Counted from the stretch's first letter, positions 1 through 11,258 are shown. The stretch: DNA of 64,000 nt from Mycolicibacterium sp. YH-1 (GCF_022557175.1 NZ_CP092915.1:4278001-4342000); one strand, 5' to 3'. The notes: generated by a model not told the origin, from the letters alone. Translations and numbers: made by a program.

Positions 1-378
1 TCGGGCCTGTCCGGGGCCGACTATGAGGTCCTGGCGGCGCTCTCGGCGCTCGACGGAGACCGCATGCCCGCCCACGCCCTGTGCAACGCCCTGAACTGGG
101 AGAAGAGCCGTCTCTCCCACCAGGTGCGGCGCATGCAGAAGGACGGGCTGATCAGCCGGGAGCCCAACCCCGACGACGCCCGCAGCACCATGGTCTGCCT
201 GCTGCCGGCCGGCCTCGCCGCGATCGAGAAGGCGGCACCGAGGCACGTGGAGGACGTCCGCCGGAACTTCATCGACCTGTTCACCCCGGCTGAGCTCGAC
301 ATGCTCGCCACCCTCAACGAACGAGTCCTGCACCACCTGGCCAAAGGCGACTCCCCCGCCGACAACGAGCCCGCATAG
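1..378 (+). CDS. MarR-family transcriptional regulator (5' end outside window)
   Basis: This is the C-terminal 125 residues of a MarR-type winged-helix DNA-binding protein; the reading frame is open from the first base, so the start lies upstream. The visible part holds the helix-turn-helix (the helices around ALNWEKSRLSHQVRRMQKDG), followed by the wing, where an EPNPDDARST segment matches the usual MarR D-x-R wing motif. A C-terminal dimerisation helix comes next and the frame ends at TAG. The ligand and targets cannot be told, because the upstream neighbour is missing. It is convergent with the dapB operon. Confidence 0.85.
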   Translation, partial: SGLSGADYEVLAALSALDGDRMPAHALCNALNWEKSRLSHQVRRMQKDGLISREPNPDDARSTMVCLLPAGLAAIEKAAPRHVEDVRRNFIDLFTPAELDMLATLNERVLHHLAKGDSPADNEPA

Positions 379-523
379 CCTTCATCAGCCGTGAGCATTT
401 CGGCCCCCCGCCGGGCGGAGCAGCAATCGTGGTCATGTGCGTGGAGATCCGAAAGGGCGATGTGCGGCGCGAATGGAACGGTCCCGGATCCATTGCGCGC
501 TGACCACCAGATGGCCGAGCAAT

Positions 524-972
524 TCAATCCATCAACTGGGCGGCGACCGTCGCGCCGAGGTTCCAGCACGCTTCAAGGTCGGCCTTAGTCGGCTTGCCCG
601 AGACCACCACATAGTCCGCCGCCTTGACCCACCCAAGCCCGGTCGTGATGGCGTCCACTCCCCGCTCTGCCCCCTCGGTGCCCTCGTTACCGTGCAGGTA
701 CAGGCCGAACGGACGTCCCCGCGTCGAGTCGAGGCACGGGTAGTAACAGACGTCGAACGCATGCTTGAGTGCGCCACTCATGTACCCCAGATTGGCCGGC
801 GAACCAAGCAGGTAGCCATCCGCCTCCAGCATCTCGACGGGTGACACCGTGAGCGCGGGACGCCGCACGACATCGACACCCTCGATATCGGGGTCGGTGG
901 CACCGGCCAGCACTGCCTCGAACATCTCCTGGCAGTGCGGGGATGGCGTGTGGTGCACGATCAGCAGCGTCT

Positions 973-976
<4 letters not shown>
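524..976 (-). CDS. Flavodoxin-like / NADPH-dependent FMN reductase-type protein (Rv2771c-like)
   Basis: A 150-residue protein that begins VKTLLIVHHTPSP, the phosphate-loop beta strand of flavodoxin-like folds, and has a GSPANLGYMSGALKHAFD stretch typical of NAD(P)H:FMN reductase and WrbA-type proteins. It probably binds FMN and acts as a small cytosolic quinone or flavin reductase; the substrate is unknown. The GTG at 976 is chosen because it gives a GTGA overlap with the upstream membrane-protein stop and removes a low-quality Arg-rich extension. It is the third gene of the dapB operon, an order I recall from M. tuberculosis. Confidence 0.8.
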
Positions 977-2270
<1,294 letters not shown>

Positions 2271-2284
2271 CTAGCATCAGCCGA

Positions 2285-3187
2285 ATGCGTGGCTCCAAGA
2301 TCCTCATCACAGGCCCCACCGGGCAGGTCGCTGCTCCCCTCGCCACGGCGCTGGCCGCGGACAACGAGGTGTGGGGCATCGCCCGTTTCACCGACTCCGC
2401 GGCGCGCGCCGAACTGGAACGGGCCGGAATTCGGTGCGAAACGGTCAATCTGGCCGCGGGCGACTTCTCCGGCATCCCGTCCGACTTCGACTATGTGCTC
2501 AACCTCGCCGTGGCCAAGAGCGGAAGGTGGGACAAGGACCTGGCCGCGAATGCGGAGTCGGTGGGGCTGCTCATGGCGCACTGCGCCGACGCGACGGCGT
2601 TCCTGCACTGCTCCTCGGCGGCCGTCTACGACCCGCCGGACGACGAGCCGCGAGCCGAGAACGCGGCGCTCGGCGACAACCACAAGGCGCTGTTCCCGAC
2701 GTACTCGATCTCGAAGATCGCCGGTGAGGTGGTGGCGCGGACGATGGCACGTGCGCTCGGCGTGCCCACGATCATCGCGCGGCTCAATGTCCCGTACGGC
2801 GACAACGGCGGGTGGCCGTTCTACCAGATGGAGATGATGCTCGCCGGCGTCCCGATCCCGGTGCCGCCGGGTGGTCCGGCCCGGTACAACCCGATCCACC
2901 AGGACGACATCATCGCGATGCTGCCGAGGCTGCTCGAGGCCGCGTCGGTACCGGCGACCACCGTCAACTGGTGCGGCGAGCAGACCGTCAGCCTGCAGGA
3001 GTGGTGCGACTACATCGGATCGCTCGTCGGTCGGGAACCCATATTCGAAGTCAGTGACCAGGCGCTGCGGGGCGGACCCACCGACACCACCTTGTTGCGT
3101 GACCTCGCCGGGCCGAGCACCGTCGACTGGCGTGACGGCATCCGGCGGATGGTGGCGAAGTTTCACCCCGAGCTGGTGGCTGACTGA
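2285..3187 (+). CDS. NAD-dependent epimerase/dehydratase (extended SDR)
   Basis: A 300-residue extended short-chain dehydrogenase. The N-terminal nucleotide-binding loop reads ITGPTGQVAAPLA (glycines 10 and 13), the catalytic Ser is near CSSAAVY (110-111), and the YxxxK pair is Tyr140/Lys144 (YSISK). A NVPYGDNGGWPFY segment and a WCGEQ segment resemble sugar-nucleotide or lipid-linked epimerases, but the substrate cannot be named. ATG 2285 lies about 107 bp from divergent dapB. No obvious operon partner follows, because the next gene is on the other strand. Confidence 0.85.
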   Translation: MRGSKILITGPTGQVAAPLATALAADNEVWGIARFTDSAARAELERAGIRCETVNLAAGDFSGIPSDFDYVLNLAVAKSGRWDKDLAANAESVGLLMAHCADATAFLHCSSAAVYDPPDDEPRAENAALGDNHKALFPTYSISKIAGEVVARTMARALGVPTIIARLNVPYGDNGGWPFYQMEMMLAGVPIPVPPGGPARYNPIHQDDIIAMLPRLLEAASVPATTVNWCGEQTVSLQEWCDYIGSLVGREPIFEVSDQALRGGPTDTTLLRDLAGPSTVDWRDGIRRMVAKFHPELVAD

Positions 3188-3203
3188 CGCCGCTGCCCCG
3201 CGA

Positions 3204-4076
3204 CTACTGCCCGCCGAGTTCGACGACGGCCGCCTGCGCCTCGCCCAGTTCGGCCGTCGCCGCCTCGACCCGGTCGGCAGTCGTTCGCGCGGCGCGGTTG
3301 GCGGCGTCGAGTGCGTGCTCGGCCGCGTTCACCTCGTGCTCGGCCGCGTTCAGCTTCTCCAGCAGTTCCTCGTAGTGACGGCGGGCGGTGGCGACCTTCC
3401 TCTCGCTGTCGGTGACGGTGAGGCGCACACCTTCTTGGGCCGCCCTGGCCACCTCGACCTCGGCGGCTGCGGCGTCGCACCGCGCTCTGGCGGCCTCGAG
3501 GTCCGCCTCGCTGCTCCCGTCGGCGTCGGGTTCTTGCGGCCGCGGCTTTCGCGAGGGGGCTGGCGCATTTCGCGGTGATGACGAGACGGACTCGGACGCC
3601 CCGAAATCCCCGAAACCCGACCACTGCTCGGCCTTGGCGAGTCGACCCAGCCGACCCGCCACCTCCGCATCGGCGATTGCTGCTTGCAGTGTCGCGGTGA
3701 CATCGTCGCGGAGCGCGGCGGATACGACCGCGATGTCAGCCGACGCGAACGCGCCGTCCACCAGTTCGTGAACGAGTCTCCTGTGCACACTGCTCAGTTC
3801 GCGGATCTGCGCGCCGTTCATCTCGGCGTGCGCGGTCCGAAGTGCATCGCCCAGCTCAGCCATCCGGTGTTGCGCGGCAGGGTCGCAACGGATGAAGTGG
3901 TTCACCACCCAGGCCGCCACCGTGGGCCGACGCGCGGCGGCGATGACCTTGGCGGCCTCGGCGTCCCCACGCTTGCGCGCCGCCGCGGCCAACTCCTTGC
4001 GCAGCGCCGTGAACTCCTCTGGCCGCACGCCGTAGAGGGTGTCGAGGTCTTCGTCGAGGTCCTTCTCGACGTTCAC
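3204..4076 (-). CDS. Conserved mycobacterial coiled-coil protein of unknown function
   Basis: A 290-residue protein rich in Ala, Glu and Arg. It begins with an acidic segment (VNVEKDLDEDLDTLYG) and a compact N-terminal domain that contains RPTVAAWVVNHFIR. A Ser/Pro-rich linker around residues 165-190 separates this from a heptad-like coiled coil to the C-terminus (AATAELGEAQ and similar). There is no signal peptide or membrane segment. I do not recognise the family. The N-terminal part recalls actinobacterial hypothetical proteins, and the coiled coil suggests a scaffold or nucleoid-type role, which is speculation. The start is GTG 4076; a longer upstream reading is Arg/Gly-rich and unlikely. 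Confidence 0.7.
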   Translation of the reverse strand: MNVEKDLDEDLDTLYGVRPEEFTALRKELAAAARKRGDAEAAKVIAAARRPTVAAWVVNHFIRCDPAAQHRMAELGDALRTAHAEMNGAQIRELSSVHRRLVHELVDGAFASADIAVVSAALRDDVTATLQAAIADAEVAGRLGRLAKAEQWSGFGDFGASESVSSSPRNAPAPSRKPRPQEPDADGSSEADLEAARARCDAAAAEVEVARAAQEGVRLTVTDSERKVATARRHYEELLEKLNAAEHEVNAAEHALDAANRAARTTADRVEAATAELGEAQAAVVELGGQ

Positions 4077-4120
4077 CGCACGACTCGCATGGCCGCAGCC
4101 TAGTGTTCCGCAACCCCCCG

Positions 4121-4636
4121 TCACACCGGTGACGCACCGCGCAGATGCTCGAAGATGAGGGATGTTTGGGTGCCCGCCACGTCGGCGTCGGAGTTGAGGT
4201 TCTCCACCACGAATGCGCGCAGATCGTCGGTATCGCTGGCCGCCACGTGGATGAGGAAGTCCTCGGCGCCGGCCAGGAAGTAGACGTCCATCACCTGCGG
4301 ACGCCGCCGCACGTTCTCGATGAAGCTGCGAATCTTGCCGCGCGCGTTGGCCTGCAGGCTGACCGAGATCATCGCCTGCAGCGACAATCCGATCGCGGCG
4401 GGATCGATGTCGGCATAGAAGCCGCGAATGACGCCGAGGTCCTGAAGCCGTCGCACCCGCCCGTGACACGTCGAGGCGGCGATGCCGACGGCCTCGGCCA
4501 GTGCGCTGTTCGACATGCGGGCGTCGAAGTGCAGCGCGGTCAGGATGCGACGGTCGGTGTCATCGAGGTCAGCCGGTCGAACATCCTTCGATGCACGCGA
4601 CTCGCCGCCGACAGGATCCGATGATTGTTCACTCAT
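4121..4636 (-). CDS. aldR: Lrp/AsnC-family regulator AldR
   Basis: A 171-residue feast/famine regulator. An N-terminal winged HTH (LDDTDRRILTALHFDARMSN followed by SALAEAVGIAASTCHGRVRR) precedes a RAM/ACT-like effector domain (GFYADIDPAAIGLSLQAMIS, then the VYFLAGAEDFLIHVAA core). It is divergent from ald across 95 bp. In M. tuberculosis and M. smegmatis the orthologue AldR controls ald and senses amino acids, as established for the family. The ATG at 4636 is preferred; a GTG one codon upstream (4639) is possible. Here it should bind the AT-rich 4637-4731 region. Confidence 0.93.
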   Translation of the reverse strand: MSEQSSDPVGGESRASKDVRPADLDDTDRRILTALHFDARMSNSALAEAVGIAASTCHGRVRRLQDLGVIRGFYADIDPAAIGLSLQAMISVSLQANARGKIRSFIENVRRRPQVMDVYFLAGAEDFLIHVAASDTDDLRAFVVENLNSDADVAGTQTSLIFEHLRGASPV

Positions 4637-4731
4637 CACACAAGTTTATCGAAGTTTCATCATCCCTATTGCTACACGGTCGATGTTTCTTCACAATTTA
4701 GGAAGTTCAACATCAAATCCAAGGAGCGATC
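4637..4731. promoter_or_regulatory. aldR-ald divergent control region
   Basis: This 95-bp segment is clearly more AT-rich than its surroundings. It holds two direct copies of a GAAGTTTCATCA-like element (GAAGTTTCATCA from 4651; GAAGTTCAACATCA from 4702) and an inverse relative (GATGTTTC, 4682-4689) between them. Lrp-type regulators bind several phased degenerate sites, so these are plausible AldR sites. A TTGCTA/CACAAT pair 17 bp apart (about 4669-4697) could be the ald promoter. AAGGAG at 4721-4726 is the ald ribosome binding site. The placements are inferred from sequence only. Confidence 0.6.
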
Positions 4732-5847
4732 ATGCGCGTCGGAATCCCGACCGAGATCAAGAACAACGAGTACCGCGTCGCCATCACCCCCGCCGGTGTC
4801 GCCGAACTGACCCACCGTGGTCACGAGGTACTCATCCAGTCCGGCGCGGGCGAGGGTTCGGCGATCTCGGACGCTGACTTCAAGCGTGTCGGTGCGCAGC
4901 TGATCAACAGCGCCGACGAGGTGTGGGCCGAGGCGGATCTGCTGCTGAAGGTCAAGGAGCCCATCGAGGCCGAGTACAGCCGCCTGCGCGGGGGCCAGAC
5001 GCTCTTCACCTACCTTCACCTTGCGGCCTCGAAGCCGTGCACCGACGCCCTGATTGCGTCCGGCACCACGTCCATCGCCTACGAGACGGTTCAGACCGCC
5101 GACGGCGCGCTTCCCCTGCTGGCACCGATGAGCGAGGTCGCGGGTCGGCTCGCGGCACAGGTTGGCGCCTACCACCTGATGCGCACGCACGGCGGCCGCG
5201 GCGTCCTCATGGGCGGCGTTCCCGGCGTCGCGCCCGCCAACGTCGTGGTGATCGGCGGCGGCATGGCCGGCGACAACGCCGCTGCCGTCGCCAAGGGCAT
5301 GGGTGCCCGCGTCACCGTCTTCGACCTCAACATCAACACGCTGCGCAAGATCGACGCCGAGTACGGCGGCAGCATCGAGACGCGCTACTCATCGCGCCTC
5401 GACTTGGAGGACGCGGTCAAGGAAGCCGATCTGGTGATCGGCGCGGTCCTGGTGCCCGGCGCGAAGGCGCCCAAGCTCGTCACCAATTCGACTGTCTCGC
5501 ACATGAAGCCGGGCGCCGTGCTCGTCGACATCGCCATCGACCAGGGCGGCTGCTTCGAGGACTCCCGTCCCACCACGCACGACGACCCGACGTTCGCCGT
5601 GCACGACACCGTGTTCTACTGCGTGGCCAACATGCCGGGCGCGGTGCCGCGGACGTCGACCTATGCGCTGACCAACTCGACGCTGCCGTATGTCCTCAAA
5701 CTCGCCGACAAGGGCTGGAAGGCCGCCTGCGCCGCTGACGCCGCGCTGGCAAGGGGACTCTCGACGCACGAGGGTGCGCTGCTGTCCGAGCAGGTCGCCG
5801 CCGACCTCGACATGCCGTTCACCGACCCGGCGAGCCTGCTGGCCTGA
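4732..5847 (+). CDS. ald: L-alanine dehydrogenase
   Basis: Ald interconverts pyruvate plus ammonia with L-alanine using NAD(H), and in mycobacteria it also serves NADH recycling under low oxygen. The length of 371 residues is typical. Catalytic Lys75 (LLKVKEP) and His96 (YLHLAA) are in place, and the NAD-binding glycine loop is [12 protein letters not shown] near residues 175-186. A good Shine-Dalgarno (AAGGAG) precedes ATG 4732. It is divergent from aldR, its likely activator/repressor, and is followed at once by a strong hairpin terminator, so it is probably monocistronic. Confidence 0.98.
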   Translation: MRVGIPTEIKNNEYRVAITPAGVAELTHRGHEVLIQSGAGEGSAISDADFKRVGAQLINSADEVWAEADLLLKVKEPIEAEYSRLRGGQTLFTYLHLAASKPCTDALIASGTTSIAYETVQTADGALPLLAPMSEVAGRLAAQVGAYHLMRTHGGRGVLMGGVPGVAPANVVVIGGGMAGDNAAAVAKGMGARVTVFDLNINTLRKIDAEYGGSIETRYSSRLDLEDAVKEADLVIGAVLVPGAKAPKLVTNSTVSHMKPGAVLVDIAIDQGGCFEDSRPTTHDDPTFAVHDTVFYCVANMPGAVPRTSTYALTNSTLPYVLKLADKGWKAACAADAALARGLSTHEGALLSEQVAADLDMPFTDPASLLA

Positions 5848-5861
5848 GTCTTCTCTCCGAC

Positions 5862-5908
5862 TCGCCCGGTCGGTGCCCACGTGACACCGGCCGGGCGATG
5901 ACCTTTTT
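5862..5908 (+). terminator. Rho-independent terminator of ald
   Basis: A 14-bp stem (5862-5875 pairs with 5885-5898, with one G-U wobble) encloses a 9-nt loop and is followed within a few bases by TTTTT (5904-5908). It begins 14 bp after the ald stop. A long GC stem plus a T tract is unusually canonical for a mycobacterial genome. Confidence 0.85.
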
Positions 5909-5920
5909 GACACCTGTCAA
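5907..5920. promoter_or_regulatory. Perfect TTGACA-CC-TGTCAA palindrome upstream of the GXWXG gene
   Basis: A 14-bp inverted repeat with 6-bp arms and a 2-bp centre, ending 13 bp before ATG 5934. The left arm is also a consensus -35 hexamer, but no convincing -10 lies 17 bp on. It begins at the end of the ald terminator T tract. Both an operator and part of a promoter are possible; the binding protein is unknown. Confidence 0.45.
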
Positions 5921-5933
5921 GTACGGTGTGGGC

Positions 5934-6500
5934 ATGACCCTCGCAGACGTGCTTCCCGATGCGCCGACCACCACCGCGGACGCCCTGGACCTCTTCGATG
6001 CGTCGCCAGCCGTCAGCACGGAGTTCATGCTCGGCACCTGGCACGGTGACGAAATGCCCACCGATCATCCGTTGGACGGGATGCTTGCCGCCAGCGGCTG
6101 GTGGGGCAAGCAGTTCGTCGACGGGGAAAACGTTCACCCACTGTTGTTTCCGACGAGGGACCGCGGGGCACTGTGGGCAGTCAACCCCGTACTGGCGTTT
6201 AGTGGTCTGGGACTGGCGACCCGAATCCCGGCGGTGAAGAACCAGAACCTCCGAGGGGCGGTCAACGCCCTCTCCCCTGTCCTCAGGACGCGTACGGCGA
6301 AGGCCCGGCTGCGGACGACGCGCTACCGCGACGTCGACACAGCGACGATGATCTACGACCAACTGCCGATCAACGACGTCTTCCGCAGACTCGACGGTGT
6401 GGCCGGGGCCGATGCGGTCATCGGCGCGATGGACCTGCGCGGCCTGAGCCGTCCGTACTTCTTCGTGCTGCGGCGAGACGACTCGCTTCGCCTGCGTTAG
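5934..6500 (+). CDS. GXWXG / DUF4334 domain protein
   Basis: A 188-residue protein with the name-giving GXWXG motif (GTWHG, residues 34-38) in the N-terminal half and a DUF4334-type C-terminal half that ends in an IGAMDLRGLSRPYFFVL core. The family is common in actinobacteria; the function is not known, although a lipocalin-like small-ligand binding fold has been suspected. No signal peptide is seen. ATG 5934 is preferred over an earlier ATG (5898) because the earlier one lies inside the ald terminator. It is convergent with the beta-lactamase gene, with only 15 bp between stops. Confidence 0.8.
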   Translation: MTLADVLPDAPTTTADALDLFDASPAVSTEFMLGTWHGDEMPTDHPLDGMLAASGWWGKQFVDGENVHPLLFPTRDRGALWAVNPVLAFSGLGLATRIPAVKNQNLRGAVNALSPVLRTRTAKARLRTTRYRDVDTATMIYDQLPINDVFRRLDGVAGADAVIGAMDLRGLSRPYFFVLRRDDSLRLR

Positions 6501-6515
6501 CCCCGTGCGCGGGGT

Positions 6516-7427
6516 TTAGCTCGCACCCGACTGGGTCAGATGGGGCACCAGCAGTGCTGCCAGTTCACCGATCATCGGCCGCAACGTCTCCGCGTCGGGA
6601 TCATCGGTACGGGTTCGCGTCATGATCGCCAGCAGTAGGCGCTGGCCGTCGGGCCCATAGGCGATGCCGATGTCGTTGCTGCTGGCGTAGTCACCGCTGC
6701 CGGTCTTGTCCGCGGTCGTCCACCCCTGGGGCAACCCGGCGCGCATGCTCGAGGTCTCGTTGGCGCGCATCCAGGCTTCGAGTTGGTCGCGCTGCGGCAG
6801 TGCGAGCGCGTCACCGGTGAGTAGGTTGCTAAATCCGGTACCGAGTCCGCGCGGCGTGCTGGTGTCGCGCAGATCGCCCGGGATCGCCGAGTTCAACTCG
6901 ATCTCCCAGCGGTCCAGCCGGGCGGCGTCATCACCAATGGTGCGCGCGAAATCGGTTATGCGCGAAGGGCCTCCGATGATGCGCAGCAGCCAGTTAGCCG
7001 CCGCATTGTCACTACGCTGCAGCGCCGCCTGGCACAGTTGCGCGATCGTCATGTTCGCGCCGACCCGGGCCTGGGTGATCGGCGAGTTAGGCAGGATGTC
7101 GGAAGCCTCGATCGTCACCTCATCGGTGAGTTTGAGTTCACCGTGCTGCGCCTTCTGCAGAACTCGCGCAGAGGCGTAGGCCTTGAACGTCGAGCACATC
7201 GCGAAGGGGTCATCGGCGCGGTGCGCCACCGAACGACCCGAGCCCAGATCGGTGGCGAAAACCCCCGCGTAGGCGTCGTACTTGTCCTCCAGCGCGCCGA
7301 TCCGCTCCTCGATTCCAGGTAGCGGCGCAGCGGGCTTGGTCGGCGCCGGCGTCGGCTCCGTCGAGCAGGCGGCGAGCGCGACCAGCGCACCACCGCCGAT
7401 CAGCAGGCTGCGACGCGACGCCTGCAT
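6516..7427 (-). CDS. bla: Class A beta-lactamase, Tat/lipoprotein-type export
   Basis: A serine beta-lactamase (303 residues) that hydrolyses penicillins and cephalosporins outside the membrane. All class A motifs are visible: STFK (nucleophile Ser79, Lys82), SDN at 139-141, omega-loop EIELN with general-base Glu175, and KTG at 241-243. The N-terminus has a twin arginine (R5-R6), a hydrophobic core and a lipobox-like LAAC ending at Cys21, so it is a likely Tat substrate and possible lipoprotein. Its ATG overlaps the pepR TGA by one base (TGATG), implying coupled translation in the pnp-pepR operon. The position next to ald matches M. smegmatis blaS. Confidence 0.95.
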   Translation of the reverse strand: MQASRRSLLIGGGALVALAACSTEPTPAPTKPAAPLPGIEERIGALEDKYDAYAGVFATDLGSGRSVAHRADDPFAMCSTFKAYASARVLQKAQHGELKLTDEVTIEASDILPNSPITQARVGANMTIAQLCQAALQRSDNAAANWLLRIIGGPSRITDFARTIGDDAARLDRWEIELNSAIPGDLRDTSTPRGLGTGFSNLLTGDALALPQRDQLEAWMRANETSSMRAGLPQGWTTADKTGSGDYASSNDIGIAYGPDGQRLLLAIMTRTRTDDPDAETLRPMIGELAALLVPHLTQSGAS

Positions 7428-8728
7428 CAGCTTGCCAGGGTGCGCAGCTGCCGGGGAAGGGAACGCTTACCGCGGTGCGGTCCCAGGACAGCCGCACCGT
7501 AGGGGCGGGTGAGCAGTTGGCGCGCAATGAGATTGACCTCATCCAGCGTGACGGCCTCGATCTGCGCCAAAGCCTCCGGGATGCTGCGGTGACTACCGTA
7601 GTTCAACTCGAGACGGCCCAGTCGATGCATCCGTGAACCCGAGTCCTCCAAACCGAGCACCAGCCCACCGCGCAGCGAGCCCTTGGCAATCCGGCATTCA
7701 TCCTCGGTGATGCCATCGCGCGCAACCTCTTCGAGCACGTCGGTGGTCACCCGCACCACCTCGTCGAACCGTTCGGGCAGACAGCCCGAGTAGACCGAGA
7801 GTGCGCCGGCGTCGGAGAACGTGTCGATAGTCGAGTACACCGAGTACGCCAAGCCACGCGTCTCCCGGATCTGTTGGAACAGGCGCGAACTCAGGCCGCC
7901 TCCGAGGGCACCGTTGAGCACTGACAGCGCCCAGCGGTGCTTCCAGTGCCTGCCGGGGGTGCGGACACCGAGGAACATGTGGGTCTGCTCGGTGTCCCTA
8001 CCGACCATGTGCAGGCTGGGTGTGCCCGGCACGCGACCGGCACCCTTACGGGGCGCCACTGGCTCCCGGTGATCGGCCAGTCGCTCACCGAAGTGCTTGC
8101 GCGCCAACCTGACAACGTGGCCGTGGTCGACATTGCCCGCCACTGCCAGAACCATCCGTTCCGGGGTGTAGCGCCGCACGTGAAACGAGTGCAGCTGCGC
8201 GCGGGACATGTCCGAGACCGACTCGATACTGCCGATGACGGGCCGGCCCACGGGATGATCGCCGAACATCGCCGACAGGAAGACATCCCCCAGGGTGTCC
8301 TCGGGGTCGTCGTCGCGCATGGCGATCTCCTCGAGCACGACGTCGCGCTCGACCTCGACGTCGTCGGCCGCACAACGACCGCGCAACACGACGTCGGCGA
8401 CCAGATCGACCGCGAGTTCGATGTCGGTGTCGAGCACGTGTGCGTAGTAGCAGGTGTGCTCGCGCGCGGTGAACGCGTTCAGTTCGCCGCCAACGGCGTC
8501 GACCGACTGCGCTATGTCGACGGCAGAACGTGTCGGCGTCGACTTGAACAGCAGGTGTTCGAGAAAGTGGGCGGCGCCGGCCACGCTTGGTCCCTCATCG
8601 CGTGACCCGACGCCCACCCACAGCCCGACTGATGCCGAGTGCACCGACGGGAGAAACTCGGTGACGACGCGCAACCCTCCGGGGAGGGTTGTGCGCCGTA
8701 CCGAATCAGTTGGTTGCGGTCGCGGCAT
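7427..8728 (-). CDS. pepR: M16-family zinc peptidase PepR
   Basis: A 433-residue cytosolic insulinase/mitochondrial-processing-peptidase-like protein. The inverted zinc motif HxxEH is HFLEH at residues 54-58, and the downstream metal-ligand helix lies in the region of [15 protein letters not shown]. An N-terminal active domain and a C-terminal inactive half (containing [14 protein letters not shown]) follow the family layout. ATG 8728 is chosen; it overlaps the end of pnp by 23 bp. Linkage to pnp is conserved in mycobacteria. The natural substrate is unknown. Confidence 0.93.
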   Translation of the reverse strand: MPRPQPTDSVRRTTLPGGLRVVTEFLPSVHSASVGLWVGVGSRDEGPSVAGAAHFLEHLLFKSTPTRSAVDIAQSVDAVGGELNAFTAREHTCYYAHVLDTDIELAVDLVADVVLRGRCAADDVEVERDVVLEEIAMRDDDPEDTLGDVFLSAMFGDHPVGRPVIGSIESVSDMSRAQLHSFHVRRYTPERMVLAVAGNVDHGHVVRLARKHFGERLADHREPVAPRKGAGRVPGTPSLHMVGRDTEQTHMFLGVRTPGRHWKHRWALSVLNGALGGGLSSRLFQQIRETRGLAYSVYSTIDTFSDAGALSVYSGCLPERFDEVVRVTTDVLEEVARDGITEDECRIAKGSLRGGLVLGLEDSGSRMHRLGRLELNYGSHRSIPEALAQIEAVTLDEVNLIARQLLTRPYGAAVLGPHRGKRSLPRQLRTLAS

Positions 8729-10994
8729 CTGCGGGCGCTGCAGCCGAATCCGAGGATTCAACCTCGCCTGCACCATCCGTGGGGGTGGCGGCAGCTTCGT
8801 CTTCAGCGACCAGGACCAGCGAGATCTTGCCGCGGTTGTCGATGTCGGCGATCTCCACGCGGAGCTTGTCACCGACCTTCACGACATCCTCGACCTTGTT
8901 GATGCGCTTGCCGCGGCCGAGCTTGGAGATGTGCACCAGCCCGTCGCGACCCGGCAGCAGCGAGACGAATGCACCGAAATCGGTTGTCTTGACCACGGTT
9001 CCGAGGAACCGCTCACCGATCTTGGGCAGCTGCGGGTTGGCGATGGCGTTGATCAGATCGATCGCTGCCTGCGCCGACTCGCCGTTGGACGCGCCGACGA
9101 ACACCGTGCCGTCGTCCTCGATGGAGATCGAGGCGCCGGTCTGCTCGGTGATCGAGTTGATCATCTTGCCCTTGGGCCCGATGACCTCGCCGATCTTGTC
9201 GATCGGCACCTTGATCGTGGTGATCCGCGGTGCGAACGGGCTCATCTCGTCGGGCTCGTCGATGGCCTCGGCCATGACCTCGAGAATCGTGATGCGGGCG
9301 TCCTTGGCCTGAGCCAGCGCGGCGGCCAGCACCTGCGACGGGATGCCGTCGAGCTTGGTGTCGAGCTGCAGCGCGGTGACGAACTCCTTGGTGCCTGCGC
9401 ACTTGAAGTCCATATCGCCGAACGCGTCCTCGGCTCCGAGGATGTCGGTCAGGGTGACGAAGCGACGCTCGGTGCCGCCGCCCTCGAGCTCGACGTCATC
9501 GGACACCAGGCCCATCGCGATACCCGCGACGGGTGCCTTCAACGGCACACCGGCGTTCAGCAGCGACAGCGTCGAGGCGCAGACCGAGCCCATCGAGGTC
9601 GAGCCGTTGGAGCTGAGTGCCTCCGAGACCTGACGGATGGCGTACGGGAACTCCTCGATGCTCGGCAGCACCGGCATGAGCGCACGCTCGGCGAGCGCGC
9701 CGTGGCCGATCTCGCGCCGCTTGGGCGAGCCGACGCGGCCCGTCTCACCGGTGGAGAACGGCGGGAAGTTGTAGTGATGCATGTAGCGCTTGGACGTCTC
9801 CGGTCCCAGCGAGTCGATCTGCTGGGCCATCTTGACCATGTCCAGCGTGGTGACACCCATGATCTGGGTCTCGCCGCGCTCGAACAGCGCACTGCCGTGT
9901 GCCCGCGGGATGACGGCGACCTCGGCCGACAGCGCACGGATGTCGGTAACGCCACGGCCGTCGATGCGGAAGTGGTCGGTCAGGATGCGCTGGCGAACCA
10001 GCTTCTTGGTCAGCGAGCGGTAGGCCGCGCCGATCTCCTTCTCACGCCCGGCGTAGGTCTCGCCCAGGCGCTCGAGCACCTCGACCTTGATCTCGTCGGT
10101 GCGAGCGTCGCGGTCAGCCTTACCGGCGATCGCCAGTGCCTTGGACAGCTCGTCGGTGGCCACCGAGGACACCGCGTAGAACACGTCGTCCTGGTACTCG
10201 GGGAAGACCGGGTAGTCGGCGGTCGGCTTGGCGACGGCGTCGGCCAGCTCCTGCTGGGCTGCGCACAGCGCGGCGATGAAAGGCTTGGCAGCCTCTAGGC
10301 CCTCGGCCACGACGCTCTCGGTGGGCGCACCGGCACCGCCCGCGATGAGGTCGATGACGTTATCGGTGGCCTCGGCCTCGACCATCATGATCGCGACGTC
10401 GTCGGCGGTCTTGCGGCCGGCGACGACCATGTCGAACACCGCACCCTCAAGCTGCTCAACGGTCGGGAACGCGACCCACTGGCCGTCGATCAGGGCGACG
10501 CGCACGCCGCCGACGGGGCCGGAGAACGGAATCCCCGAGATCTGAGTCGACGCGGACGCGGCGTTGATCGCCAGCACGTCGTACAGGTCCTTGGGGTCCA
10601 GGCTCAAGATGGTGACGACGACCTGGATCTCGTTGCGCAGCCCGGAGATGAAGGTGGGGCGCAGCGGCCTGTCGATCAGGCGGCAGGTCAGGATGGCGTC
10701 GGTGGAGGGGCGGCCCTCGCGACGGAAGAACGAGCCGGGGATGCGACCCGCGGCGTACATGCGCTCTTCGACGTCGATCGTCAGCGGGAAGAAGTCGAAG
10801 TGATCCTTCGGCTGCTTGCTGGCCGTCGTCGCCGACAGCAGCATGGTCTCGTCGTCCAGGTAGGCGACGACGGAGCCGGCGGCCTGCTTGGCGAGGCGTC
10901 CGGTTTCGAAGCGAATGGTGCGGGTGCCGAAGCTCCCGTTGTCGATGACGGCGGTGGTTTCGAAGACGCCGTCTTCGATTTCAGTTGCAGACAT
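8706..10994 (-). CDS. pnp: Polyribonucleotide nucleotidyltransferase (PNPase / GpsI)
   Basis: PNPase degrades RNA 3' to 5' with phosphate and is a core part of mycobacterial RNA turnover. At 762 residues it shows two RNase PH domains separated by a helical domain. The second core has the [20 protein letters not shown] and [15 protein letters not shown] blocks. A KH domain follows ([14 protein letters not shown] around residue 600), then an S1 domain ([20 protein letters not shown]) and an acidic Ala/Asp-rich tail. ATG 10994 is clear. It is transcribed with lppU/rpsO upstream across 285 bp, or from its own promoter, and leads into pepR and bla. Confidence 0.98.
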   Translation of the reverse strand: MSATEIEDGVFETTAVIDNGSFGTRTIRFETGRLAKQAAGSVVAYLDDETMLLSATTASKQPKDHFDFFPLTIDVEERMYAAGRIPGSFFRREGRPSTDAILTCRLIDRPLRPTFISGLRNEIQVVVTILSLDPKDLYDVLAINAASASTQISGIPFSGPVGGVRVALIDGQWVAFPTVEQLEGAVFDMVVAGRKTADDVAIMMVEAEATDNVIDLIAGGAGAPTESVVAEGLEAAKPFIAALCAAQQELADAVAKPTADYPVFPEYQDDVFYAVSSVATDELSKALAIAGKADRDARTDEIKVEVLERLGETYAGREKEIGAAYRSLTKKLVRQRILTDHFRIDGRGVTDIRALSAEVAVIPRAHGSALFERGETQIMGVTTLDMVKMAQQIDSLGPETSKRYMHHYNFPPFSTGETGRVGSPKRREIGHGALAERALMPVLPSIEEFPYAIRQVSEALSSNGSTSMGSVCASTLSLLNAGVPLKAPVAGIAMGLVSDDVELEGGGTERRFVTLTDILGAEDAFGDMDFKCAGTKEFVTALQLDTKLDGIPSQVLAAALAQAKDARITILEVMAEAIDEPDEMSPFAPRITTIKVPIDKIGEVIGPKGKMINSITEQTGASISIEDDGTVFVGASNGESAQAAIDLINAIANPQLPKIGERFLGTVVKTTDFGAFVSLLPGRDGLVHISKLGRGKRINKVEDVVKVGDKLRVEIADIDNRGKISLVLVAEDEAAATPTDGAGEVESSDSAAAPADAATATN

Positions 10995-11258
10995 ACGTGT
11001 GTCAGACCTCTTTGATTCTCGTGTTCATCTGTTTCGCGTCATCACGTACGAGAACCCGGGAATCCTGACGGCCGTCGATCGAAGCGGCCGGTTACAGGCA
11101 CCGGCAGCCACTACCGAAGACCGCCCATGCGAGCGGGCGCTCGTCGTGACGCACTGGAGCGGTCGCGCGATCATGCGCGAGTCGCACCTCTATGTTCGAG
11201 CCGCATTGCGCCCCAAAACACGTCTATGTTACACCGCGGCAATTGCCCGACCCGCGGT
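10995..11258. other. Untranslated leader / spacer between lppU and pnp
   Basis: A stretch of about 265 bp without a credible gene on either strand. On the minus strand it would be the pnp leader. A TAACAT element (reverse complement at about 11227-11232, preceded by TG) is a possible extended -10 for pnp; no clear -35 is seen. PNPase genes are often autoregulated through their leader RNA in other bacteria, so a structured leader is plausible but not demonstrated here. Confidence 0.4.

Noticed and set aside
379..523. A small gene between the MarR gene and the dapB operon
   Set aside because: Frames there lack a ribosome binding site and family-like sequence; I see nothing notable in this gap.
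6516..7427. Beta-lactamase as a recently acquired resistance gene
   Set aside because: Base composition is like its neighbours, it is coupled to pepR, and the locus matches M. smegmatis; no mobile element flanks it.
8454..10298. Long plus-strand open frame opposite pnp
   Set aside because: No domain-like sequence; composition is that of an antisense frame of pnp.
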